DNA of 64,000 nucleotides from Rhodovulum sp. P5 (GTDB lineage: Bacteria > Pseudomonadota > Alphaproteobacteria > Rhodobacterales > Rhodobacteraceae), in the NCBI RefSeq assembly GCF_002079305.1, contig NZ_CP015039.1, forward strand, positions 1,695,501 through 1,759,500. Reading direction: 5' to 3'. The first letter of the stretch is position 1. Every line of letters starts with the position of its first letter. Positions 57,454 through 64,000 of the stretch are shown here, piece after piece. The notes under the pieces were generated by a model. The model had not been told where the DNA came from, made no database searches, and saw only the letters and a program-made list of their open reading frames with translations. A program made the position numbers and the translations under genes.

Positions 57454-57855
57454 TCAGTCGTCGCGGTCCGCGGGGCCAAGGGGGCGCATCGGGCGGGGCA
57501 GGCGCGGCTCTTGCGAGGCGGGGCCAAGACGCAGCCGGGGGCTGGGCGCGATGTCGCGATGAACGGCGGCGGCGGCAGCCTCGGCGATCTGTTCGGGGCT
57601 GTCTGGGGTTTTCGCCGCGGCGGCCGTGTCCCGCCGGAACACCAGCAGGTTCTGATAGCTGGTGCTGCGGCCGGTCAGGCCCTTGCGTTCCTCACATGGC
57701 AGCGTCTCGGCCCGCAGGAATTCCCACCCCTCGGCCGCCATGGCGTTCAGCGTATCCTCGACCACATGGGCGAAGCGGTCCGCCGTGGTCTTGGCCCCGC
57801 GCACCCGCCGGCCCCGCTCTGGCGCGGGCATCACCTTGTATTCATATTTCCCCAT
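57454..57855 (-). CDS. DUF4177 domain protein
   Basis: A 133-residue protein. The first 80 residues have the DUF4177 pattern: KYEYKVMPAPERG, AMAAEGWEFLRAETLPCEE and YQNLLVFRR. The remainder is an Ala/Pro-rich tail of low complexity. The function is unknown. Start ATG 57855, since the upstream in-frame sequence is unlike protein. It is tail-to-tail with bolA. Confidence 0.8.
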   Translation of the reverse strand: MGKYEYKVMPAPERGRRVRGAKTTADRFAHVVEDTLNAMAAEGWEFLRAETLPCEERKGLTGRSTSYQNLLVFRRDTAAAAKTPDSPEQIAEAAAAAVHRDIAPSPRLRLGPASQEPRLPRPMRPLGPADRDD

Positions 57856-57991
57856 CGCGTCCGCGTCCCCCGCTGATCCCACGGGAGAGTGCATAGCCGA
57901 TCGCGGGGCGCAGGGGCAATGCGAGAGCATCGCTGGCGGCCCCGGGCAAAAGTTTCGCATGCGAAACGTGTTGTCAGGGGGTTAACGGGCG

Positions 57992-59911
57992 TCAGGGGGC
58001 GTCGAGGGCGGAGAGTTTCGCGGCGATGCGGGCGCGGAGGGCGGATCCATTCTGGTAGTGCCATGGCATGTGTTCGGGATCAAAGACCCGAAGCGCTGCC
58101 TCGACATGGCCCAATGCATTCTCAAGATGGGGGCGCGGGTCGGCGGTGCTATCATGCTCGGCCAGCGCCTCTTCGGCACTTGCCAGATTCGCCTGCGTCA
58201 TGGCCCACTGCACCGGATGGTCCGCCTCAGTCCGCACCCGCAGCGCGGCGGTGAAGGCCGCCACCGCCCGCCCCAGCAGCGCCGCGCCCGCCGCCCCGCC
58301 GCTGCGGATGCCTTGCTCTTGCAGAGCGTTGCCGAGGTTGTTCTGCGTCATGGCCCACTGCACCGGATGCTCGGCCTCGGTAAACACCCGCAGCGCGGCG
58401 GTGTAGGCCTCCACCGCCCGCCCCAGCAGCGCCGCGCCCGCCGCCCCGCCGGTGCGGGTGCCTTGGTTGCACAGGGCGGCGCCGAGGTTGTTCTGCGTCA
58501 TGGCCCAGTCCACCGGATGGTCGGCCTCGGTCCGCACACGCAGCGCGGCGGTATAGGCCTCCACCGCCTGCCCTAGCAGCACCGCGCCCGCCGCCCCTCC
58601 GGTGCGGATACCTTGCTCTATCAAGGCGGTGGCGAGGTTGTTCTGCGTCATGGCCCACTGCACCGGATGGTCGGCCTCGGTTCGCACCCGCAGCGCGGCG
58701 GTATAGGCCTCCACCGCCTGCCCCAGCAGCGCCGCGCCCTCCACCCCGCCGGTGCGGGCGCCTTGCTCTTGCAGGGCGGTGCCGAGGTTGGTCTGCGTCA
58801 TGGCCCATGCCACCGGATGGTCGGCCTCGGTCCGCACCCGCAGCGCGGCAGTGTAGGCCTCCACCGCCCGCCCCAGCAGCGCCGCGCCCGCCGCCCCGCC
58901 GCTGCGGATGCCTTGCTCTTGCAGAGCGTTGCCGAGGTTGTTCTGCGTCATGGCCCACTGCACCGGATGCTCGGCCTCGGTCGGCACCCGCAGCGCGGCG
59001 GTATAGGCTTCCGCCGCCTGCCTCAGCAGCACCGCGCCCGCCGCCCCGCCCATACGGCTCGCGCGAGCTTGCAGGAACACCGCCTGATCATTCAACAGCA
59101 TGGCGCGGTCAAGGTCAGACACGGCCCGGTCGAGCGTGCGGCGGTTGACTTCGATGGCCAGCCGCAAATCCATCGGGTCCCCGTAGCGCATTCCACTGCG
59201 CCAATAGGGGACTGCGACGCGCCGCAAGTCGTCAATTGACGCCACGCCCCCGGCCCGCAGATCGGCGATGCGCATCAGCTTGTCCGCCGCCGCCCCGGCG
59301 ACGCGGCGCAGGATGTCCTGATCCAGCGCGGTTTGCAGCAGGGCGATGCCGCGCTGGCGCTGTGCGGCCTGTTCCGCTTCCCACGCCGCCAGCGCCTCCT
59401 CCGCCGTGGCGCTGGCCCCGTCATAATCGCCCTTGCCCGACAATGCCGCCACCCGCCGCTGCACCTCCGCCACGAATGCGTCAGTGCTGGGGTTGTCCTT
59501 GGCTTCGCGCTGCACGCGGATCGCGACCTCAACCGCGTTCCTCAAGGCGGCGAAGGCTTCACCCGGATCTGCCACATCGGCCGCCACACGACGGGCCAGT
59601 TCGATCAGGGCCGCCTCGGTCACGCCGGCCGCCTGCATCCGCGCATAGTCGCCCGTGGTCCGGATCTCGGCAATGATGCGGTCCTGCATGTCCCGTTGAA
59701 ACTGGGCCATCTCGTCCAGTTTCCGGTCGATGGCCGCGCGCCAGGCACGGAACTCGGCCACCTCTTCCTCGCTCAGCCCGCAATTCAGAATGATCTTCTC
59801 GACATTGATGTCGCGCCCGGCCTTGACCGCGCAGTCCAGCCGGTCGCTCCACGCCAAGCCCTGCGACGGGATACTGAGCGATAGGACAACGGTCAGGGCA
59901 GCCCGGCGCAT
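57992..59911 (-). CDS. Exported TPR protein with near-identical tandem repeats
   Basis: A 639-residue protein with a signal peptide (about 1-20, MRRAALTVVLSLSIPSQGLA). After it comes DCAVKAGRDINVEKI, which shares AGRD-NV with the upstream membrane protein. Residues about 50-260 are helical. The last 300 residues are six 50-residue repeats of the tetratricopeptide type, each with HPVQWAMTQNNLG and a Gly/Ala linker. TPR arrays mediate protein-protein binding. It starts 1 base after the membrane protein gene ends, so they are one operon. Confidence 0.8.
   Translation of the reverse strand: MRRAALTVVLSLSIPSQGLAWSDRLDCAVKAGRDINVEKIILNCGLSEEEVAEFRAWRAAIDRKLDEMAQFQRDMQDRIIAEIRTTGDYARMQAAGVTEAALIELARRVAADVADPGEAFAALRNAVEVAIRVQREAKDNPSTDAFVAEVQRRVAALSGKGDYDGASATAEEALAAWEAEQAAQRQRGIALLQTALDQDILRRVAGAAADKLMRIADLRAGGVASIDDLRRVAVPYWRSGMRYGDPMDLRLAIEVNRRTLDRAVSDLDRAMLLNDQAVFLQARASRMGGAAGAVLLRQAAEAYTAALRVPTEAEHPVQWAMTQNNLGNALQEQGIRSGGAAGAALLGRAVEAYTAALRVRTEADHPVAWAMTQTNLGTALQEQGARTGGVEGAALLGQAVEAYTAALRVRTEADHPVQWAMTQNNLATALIEQGIRTGGAAGAVLLGQAVEAYTAALRVRTEADHPVDWAMTQNNLGAALCNQGTRTGGAAGAALLGRAVEAYTAALRVFTEAEHPVQWAMTQNNLGNALQEQGIRSGGAAGAALLGRAVAAFTAALRVRTEADHPVQWAMTQANLASAEEALAEHDSTADPRPHLENALGHVEAALRVFDPEHMPWHYQNGSALRARIAAKLSALDAP
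58181..59080 (-). repeat. Six tandem 150-bp coding repeats
   Basis: Period exactly 150 bases, seen from the recurring CATGGCCCA-x-CACCGGATG box at 58199, 58349, 58499, 58649, 58799 and 58949. Copies are so alike at DNA level that recent expansion or gene conversion is likely, and repeat number may vary between strains. They encode the TPR-type array. Confidence 0.9.
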
Positions 59912-59912
59912 C

Positions 59913-60320
59913 TCAGTCTCCCGCCGCGTCGCCGTTGATGGTGATCGAGCCGCCGACGTTCAGGTCACGACCGGCCTTGACCGAGTTTGTCATCTCGTCG
60001 CCCCCGGCGAAGAGAATCGCGAAGGCCAGCAGGGCGAGGCCCAGCGCCCCGAGGGCATAGACGCCCTTGGGTATCTCGGTCGTCGACATGGTGACGTTGC
60101 CGCCAATGGTCATATCGCGGCCCGCGGCGAATCCGTCCTTCGCCTGAACCGGGGGCGTCGGCGCGGATTGCGGTTTCGGCGCCGCCGGTTTCTTGCGGAG
60201 TTTCAAATAGGCGCCCCACAGGCCAGATACGACGACGCAAACGCCGCCGCCGACCCAAGCAAGCGTCTTCTGGTTGTCCGGGTCGGACAGAAACTCCCAA
60301 AACGGCACGACATCCCCCAA
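59913..60320 (-). CDS. Two-helix membrane protein with AGRD-type motifs
   Basis: A 135-residue protein with helices at about 19-38 and 86-105. AGRDMTIGGNVT (66-77) lies between the helices and AGRDLNVGGSIT (116-127) after the second, so the same motif occurs twice on soluble parts of the chain, and a shorter version lies at the start of the TPR protein downstream. I recall AGRD-x-N-x-GG type tails in bacterial signalling or conflict proteins but do not know a function. First gene of a two-gene unit. Confidence 0.65.
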   Translation of the reverse strand: MGDVVPFWEFLSDPDNQKTLAWVGGGVCVVVSGLWGAYLKLRKKPAAPKPQSAPTPPVQAKDGFAAGRDMTIGGNVTMSTTEIPKGVYALGALGLALLAFAILFAGGDEMTNSVKAGRDLNVGGSITINGDAAGD

Positions 60321-60387
60321 AGCGATAACGCCCGAAGTGTGCCACAGCCCCGGCGTTCCACCAAGGGTCGTTAACGAAATGTCTCCG

Positions 60388-60507
60388 CTACTCCGCCGGG
60401 TGGTCGCGGCGTTCGTTGCGGCGGGATTCGCGGTGCGACAGGCCGATCAGCGCCGCGGCGATCAGGAGCGCCATGGCGGGGATCGCCAAAAGGCTGAGGT
60501 CTTCCAT
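60388..60507 (-). CDS. 39-residue membrane miniprotein
   Basis: The frame encodes MEDLSLLAIPAMALLIAAAL, then IGLSHRESRRNERRDHPAE and a TAG. A single hydrophobic helix (5-24) is followed by a positively charged tail, a typical single-pass miniprotein. GGAGG stands seven bases before the ATG at 60505-60507. It begins one base after the stop of the 73-residue membrane protein, so it is probably the third gene of a gatB operon. Confidence 0.6.
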   Translation of the reverse strand: MEDLSLLAIPAMALLIAAALIGLSHRESRRNERRDHPAE

Positions 60508-60508
60508 G

Positions 60509-60730
60509 TCAGTCCTCCTTCTCCAGATACTTCAGAATATAGTTCGCGCCGACATGCAGTGCCAGACCGGTAAACAGAAACGCCGCCGTCAGCGCGGTGG
60601 GGGCGAAAGTCCCCTCCACCAGCGGGCGCAGCACCGCGAAACCAAGAAAGCCGAGGCCCAAGGCGTTCAGAAACCCCGCCCGCAGCTTGATCCGCTCGTT
60701 ATAGGCGGCCAGCGGGTCGCGGCGGCGCAT
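60509..60730 (-). CDS. Small two-helix membrane protein
   Basis: A 73-residue protein starting MRRRDPLAAYNERIKLRAGF, with two hydrophobic helices (about 21-40 and 46-66) and ending KYLEKED. The function is unknown. It begins 6 bases after the gatB stop and is followed by the 39-residue gene, all on the reverse strand. Confidence 0.7.
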   Translation of the reverse strand: MRRRDPLAAYNERIKLRAGFLNALGLGFLGFAVLRPLVEGTFAPTALTAAFLFTGLALHVGANYILKYLEKED

Positions 60731-60736
60731 CGCCCC

Positions 60737-62245
60737 CTACCCCAGCTTCTTCGCGACGATCTCGTTCACCGCCTTGGGGTTGGCCTTGCCGCCGGTGGCC
60801 TTCATCACCTGACCCACGAACCAGCCCGCCAGTTTGGGGTTCTGTTTGGCTTTCTCCACCTGCGCGGGGTTGGCGGCGATGATGTCGTCCACCGCGGCCT
60901 CGATCGCGCCAAGGTCGGTGACCTGTTTCATGCCGCGGGCCTCGACGATCTCGGCCGGGTCGCCGCCTTCGGTATAGACGATCTCGAACAAATCCTTGGC
61001 AATCTTGCCCGAGATGTCGCCCTTGGCGATCAGGTCGATGATGCCGCCCAGTTGCGCGGGGGAAACGGGGCTGTCGGTGATGTCGTGCTCTTCCTTCTTC
61101 AGGCGGCCGAAGAGTTCGTTGATCACCCAGTTGGCGGCCATCTTGCCATCGCGGCCTTGGGCGACCTCCTCGAAATAGGCGGCGGCCTCGACCTCGGCCG
61201 TCAGGACGGAGGCATCGTATTCGGTCAGGCCGAAGTCCTTCACGAAGCGGGCCTTCTTTTCGTCCGGCAGTTCGGGCAGGCTGGCGGCGATATCGTCGAC
61301 CCAGCCCTGTTCGATCTCCAGCGGCAGCAGGTCGGGGCAGGGGAAATAGCGGTAGTCGTGCGCCTCCTCCTTGGACCGCATCGACCGGGTTTCGCCCTTG
61401 TCAGGGTCATAGAGGCGGGTTTCCTGATCGATCTTGCCGCCGTCCTCCACGATCGCGATCTGGCGCCGCGCCTCGTATTCGATCGCCTGCTGGATGAAGC
61501 GCATGGAGTTCATGTTCTTGATCTCGCACCGCGTGCCGAGATGGGAGAAATCGCCGGTCTCGCGGTATTTCTCATAGGCGCCGGGTTCGCAGACGCTGAC
61601 ATTGACGTCGGCGCGCAGGTTGCCGTTCTGCATGTTGCCGTCACAGGTGCCGAGGTACCGCATGATCTGGCGCAGCTTGCCGACATAGGCGGCGGCCTCC
61701 TCGGGGCCCCGGATATCGGGGCGGGAGACGATTTCCATCAGCGCGACGCCGGTGCGGTTGAGATCGACGAAGGACATGTTCGGATCCATGTCGTGGATCG
61801 ATTTGCCGGCGTCCTGTTCCAGGTGAATGCGTTCGATCCGCACCAGACGCGCGACGCCCGGCCCCATGTCGACCAGCACTTCGCCCTCTCCCACGATGGG
61901 GTGATAAAGCTGGCTTATCTGATAGCCCTGCGGCAGGTCGGGGTAGAAATAGTTCTTTCGGTCGAAGGCGGAGAACGGATTGATCTTCGCATTCAGACCC
62001 AGCCCGGTGCGCACCGCCTGCGCCACGCAGAATTCGTTGATCACGGGCAGCATGCCGGGCATCGCGGCATCCACGAACGCCACGTTGGAATTGGGCTCCG
62101 CCCCGAACGCGGTCGAGGCGCCGGAAAACAGCTTGGAGCGGGAGGAGACCTGCGCATGCACCTCCAGCCCGATGACCAGTTCCCAGTCCTGTTTGGCACC
62201 GGCGATGACTTTGGGTTTCGGGGCTTCATAGGTCAGGTCAAGCAT
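60737..62245 (-). CDS. gatB: Asp-tRNA(Asn)/Glu-tRNA(Gln) amidotransferase subunit B
   Basis: It converts misacylated Glu-tRNA(Gln) and Asp-tRNA(Asn) to the right aminoacyl-tRNAs, together with GatA and GatC. The 502-residue protein has [45 protein letters not shown] and [15 protein letters not shown], then the C-terminal YqeY-like tail ([13 protein letters not shown]). Start ATG 62245. gatA and gatC are not in the window. Confidence 0.96.
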   Translation of the reverse strand: MLDLTYEAPKPKVIAGAKQDWELVIGLEVHAQVSSRSKLFSGASTAFGAEPNSNVAFVDAAMPGMLPVINEFCVAQAVRTGLGLNAKINPFSAFDRKNYFYPDLPQGYQISQLYHPIVGEGEVLVDMGPGVARLVRIERIHLEQDAGKSIHDMDPNMSFVDLNRTGVALMEIVSRPDIRGPEEAAAYVGKLRQIMRYLGTCDGNMQNGNLRADVNVSVCEPGAYEKYRETGDFSHLGTRCEIKNMNSMRFIQQAIEYEARRQIAIVEDGGKIDQETRLYDPDKGETRSMRSKEEAHDYRYFPCPDLLPLEIEQGWVDDIAASLPELPDEKKARFVKDFGLTEYDASVLTAEVEAAAYFEEVAQGRDGKMAANWVINELFGRLKKEEHDITDSPVSPAQLGGIIDLIAKGDISGKIAKDLFEIVYTEGGDPAEIVEARGMKQVTDLGAIEAAVDDIIAANPAQVEKAKQNPKLAGWFVGQVMKATGGKANPKAVNEIVAKKLG

Positions 62246-62345
62246 GGGGCGACGTCCTTCTCTGGGCGCGGGCATCTTTAGGACAGGGGAGCGGGGCGGG
62301 CAAGGGCGCGATGGGGTCTGCGCGCGGGGGGCCGCGCCCTTGGCA

Positions 62346-62638
62346 GGCTGCTGAAAAACCAGAACCCCCGCCGTCGCAAGAGAAGACCGTTTCTTGCAAG
62401 CAACGATGCAGCAGGGCAAGCAGGGCCGCGCCCGACCCTGGGTGGGCGCATTGGAACGCTTGTTCGGGTCAGTTTACCTCAAAGTTCCGAACGACTTACG
62501 GGATCCGCAGGGCATCGCCAATGCGCCCTCCCGCGGGGAGGGTCGGGCGCGGCACGGGCTGGTCGCCCGGACCAGCTTCGGGACGATGCTCCGAAAGGTT
62601 ACGACCGTCGGCGTCGGTCGTGTGCTTTTTCAGCAGCC
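62346..62638. mobile_element. MITE-like or decayed IS element with 13-bp perfect inverted repeats
   Basis: GGCTGCTGAAAAA at 62346-62358 and TTTTTCAGCAGCC at 62626-62638 are perfect inverted copies, 293 bases end to end. These ends look like those of IS1182/IS5-type elements. No transposase can be read inside, so it is a miniature or internally deleted element. It fills most of the gap between gatB and the ABC gene; the rest of 62246-62726 shows no gene. Confidence 0.6.
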
Positions 62639-62726
62639 GGTCGGGCGCCCCGGCATGCGGACAGGGCATTGCCATTTCGGCCAAAATCCCGATAATTTCA
62701 ATCGGAATTGACGCGCGAGGCAAGAC

Positions 62727-63827
62727 TTGACCCCCCCGACCCCCCGGCTGGACATACGCAATATCGTCAAGACATTTCACGGCCGACGGGTGGTCGACGA
62801 CGTCTCTTTCCAGGTGATGCCCGGGCAGGTGACCTGCCTTCTGGGGCCGTCGGGCTGCGGAAAATCGACGACGCTGCGCATCATCGCGGGCGTCGACATG
62901 CAGGACAGCGGCACCATCCACATCGATGGCAACCTTGTCTGCGACACGGTCTATCGTATCCCGCCAGAGCGGCGCTCGGTCGGGTTGATGTTTCAGGACT
63001 TTGCGCTTTTTCCGCATCTCACCGTGGCCCAGAACGTCGCCTTCGGCCTGAGTGGGCGGAAGGTGGACAAGCGGCGGCGGGTGGAAGAACTGCTGGAACG
63101 GGTGGATCTGCTGAACTACATCGACGACTTCCCGCACCAGTTGTCGGGCGGGGAGCAGCAGCGGGTGGCGCTGGCCCGGGCGCTGGCCCCGCGGCCCAAG
63201 ATCATGCTGATGGACGAACCCTTTTCGGGGCTGGACAACCGCCTGCGCGACGACATCCGCGACGAGACGCTGACCCTGCTGAAGGAGGAAGGCGCCGCGG
63301 TTCTCCTGGTCACCCACGAACCGGACGAAGCGATGCGCATGGCCGACGAGATCGCCCTGATGCGGCGGGGCCGGATCGTGCAGCAGGGCGCACCCTATAA
63401 CATCTACAACGCGCCGGTGGATCGCGCGGCGGCGGCGTTTTTCAGCGATATCAACGTGATCCGCGGCAAGGTCCGAAATTTGCTGACCGACACGCCGTTC
63501 GGCGAGTTCCTGACACCCGCGATGCCCGACGGGTCGGAGGTGGATATCATCATCCGCCCCCAGCATGTGAAGATCGATTTCGACCGCAACGGCCGCGGCC
63601 CCAGCCCCACGCCCGAGGATGGCGTGCCGGCCCGCGCGGTGGTGGAGCGGGCGCGCTTCATGGGGTCGGAAAGCCTGGTGGAGTTCCGGATGGACTATGA
63701 CGGGTCGGTCCTGAAAGCGACGGTTCCGGCGGTGTTCCTGCCCAAGCGCGGCACGCCGATGTGGCTGATGATCCGGCGCGACCGCTGTTTCGTTTTCCCC
63801 GCCGCGGGACATGAGCGGGCGGCGTAA
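62727..63827 (+). CDS. ABC transporter ATP-binding protein, FbpC/PotA-like
   Basis: A 366-residue import ATPase. Walker A GPSGCGKSTT (40-49), signature LSGGEQQRVALARA, Walker B IMLMDEPFSGLD and the switch HEPDEAM are present. A C-terminal TOBE domain (from about 250) with a substrate-type regulatory region follows. The NTPase core plus TOBE layout is that of iron(III), spermidine or sulfate systems; the sequence looks closest to the iron type, which is tentative. No permease is in the window. Start TTG 62727 with GAGG upstream. Confidence 0.88.
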   Translation: MTPPTPRLDIRNIVKTFHGRRVVDDVSFQVMPGQVTCLLGPSGCGKSTTLRIIAGVDMQDSGTIHIDGNLVCDTVYRIPPERRSVGLMFQDFALFPHLTVAQNVAFGLSGRKVDKRRRVEELLERVDLLNYIDDFPHQLSGGEQQRVALARALAPRPKIMLMDEPFSGLDNRLRDDIRDETLTLLKEEGAAVLLVTHEPDEAMRMADEIALMRRGRIVQQGAPYNIYNAPVDRAAAAFFSDINVIRGKVRNLLTDTPFGEFLTPAMPDGSEVDIIIRPQHVKIDFDRNGRGPSPTPEDGVPARAVVERARFMGSESLVEFRMDYDGSVLKATVPAVFLPKRGTPMWLMIRRDRCFVFPAAGHERAA

Positions 63828-63845
63828 GGCCGCCCGTCCCCGGTC

Positions 63846-64000
63846 TTAGGCGTTGTGCACCGACACCGGCGCGCCCGAGGCCATGTCGGTGCCGACATAG
63901 GGCTTGTGCGCCGTCTTCCACGCCGCGAACCCGCCCTGCAGATGCGCCACCCGGTCATGCCCGGCCTTGAGATAGTCATAGGCCACCTTGCGCGACCGCA
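63846..64000 (-). CDS. Rhodanese-like domain protein, C-terminal end (partial)
   Basis: Read from the right edge, the reverse strand encodes RSRKVAYDYLKAGHDRVAHL, QGGFAAWKTAHKP and ends at 63846. LKAGHDRVAHLQGGFAAWK is the C-terminal helix of a rhodanese (sulfur transferase) fold. The catalytic cysteine lies outside the window. Confidence 0.8.
   Translation of the reverse strand, partial: RSRKVAYDYLKAGHDRVAHLQGGFAAWKTAHKPYVGTDMASGAPVSVHNA

Noticed and set aside
58181..59080. CRISPR-like or satellite repeat array
   Set aside because: Units are contiguous, 150 bases long, in frame and encode TPR modules; there are no spacers.

Overview
This is high-GC alphaproteobacterial chromosome, almost certainly family Rhodobacteraceae (roseobacter/rhodobacter type). 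The pointers are a form II cox/xdh molybdenum hydroxylase cluster with coxD and coxE, two VPLPA-CTERM surface proteins, a DUF1127 gene, a CenR-like response regulator near ribA, a perfect FNR-type box and a surE-pcm-nlpD operon. No rRNA or CRISPR is visible; there is one tRNA (Ala, anticodon CGC).

Layout. 1-3310 is the end of a gcvT-gcvH-gcvP glycine cleavage operon. 3383-5116 is draT-draG (reversible ADP-ribosylation of dinitrogenase reductase), with no nif gene in the window, facing a phosphatase/kinase-like fusion. 6458-10759 holds cell-wall lytic enzymes, a DUF2254 membrane protein and trxC. 10795-19153 is a small integrative element: tRNA-Ala, a 23-bp direct repeat, a tyrosine integrase, a compact lower-GC two-gene module (nucleotidyltransferase plus unknown partner), a serine-recombinase gene split by an IS1634-like insertion, and a poorly coding right arm. 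19370-28843 is mixed housekeeping and surface genes: an FG-GAP repeat protein, cold shock protein, thioredoxin-TPR protein, exonuclease III, response regulator and ribA.

28886-37423 is a leftward cluster coxD, coxE, xdhC-like, moeA-like, coxS, coxL, coxM for a form II molybdenum hydroxylase. The 380-bp gap after coxE holds an FNR box and a terminated double hairpin whose loops carry anti-Shine-Dalgarno sequence, a candidate small RNA. 37547-41381 has gcdH, an AT-rich two-gene islet of unknown function, a LysE exporter and a DUF1127 gene. 41588-52018 is a largely rightward housekeeping run: pyrC, pyrE, dnaB, alr, mlaE-mlaF-pqiA-like, radA, cvpA, purF. 52154-56462 has a frameshifted VPLPA-CTERM gene, a short-chain dehydrogenase and surE-pcm-nlpD. 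56490-64000 has a J-domain protein, bolA, a secreted TPR protein paired with a membrane protein, gatB with two tiny membrane proteins, a MITE-like inverted-repeat element, an iron-type ABC ATPase and the end of a rhodanese gene.

Best candidates for something undescribed: the nucleotidyltransferase pair on the tRNA element (13284-14823), the anti-SD double-hairpin RNA (about 34946-35100), the phosphatase/kinase fusion beside draTG, the AT-rich islet at 38970-40286, and the membrane/TPR pair sharing an AGRD-type motif (57992-60320). Start codons were chosen from Shine-Dalgarno spacing and family N-termini; all functional names rest on motif recognition without database searches.
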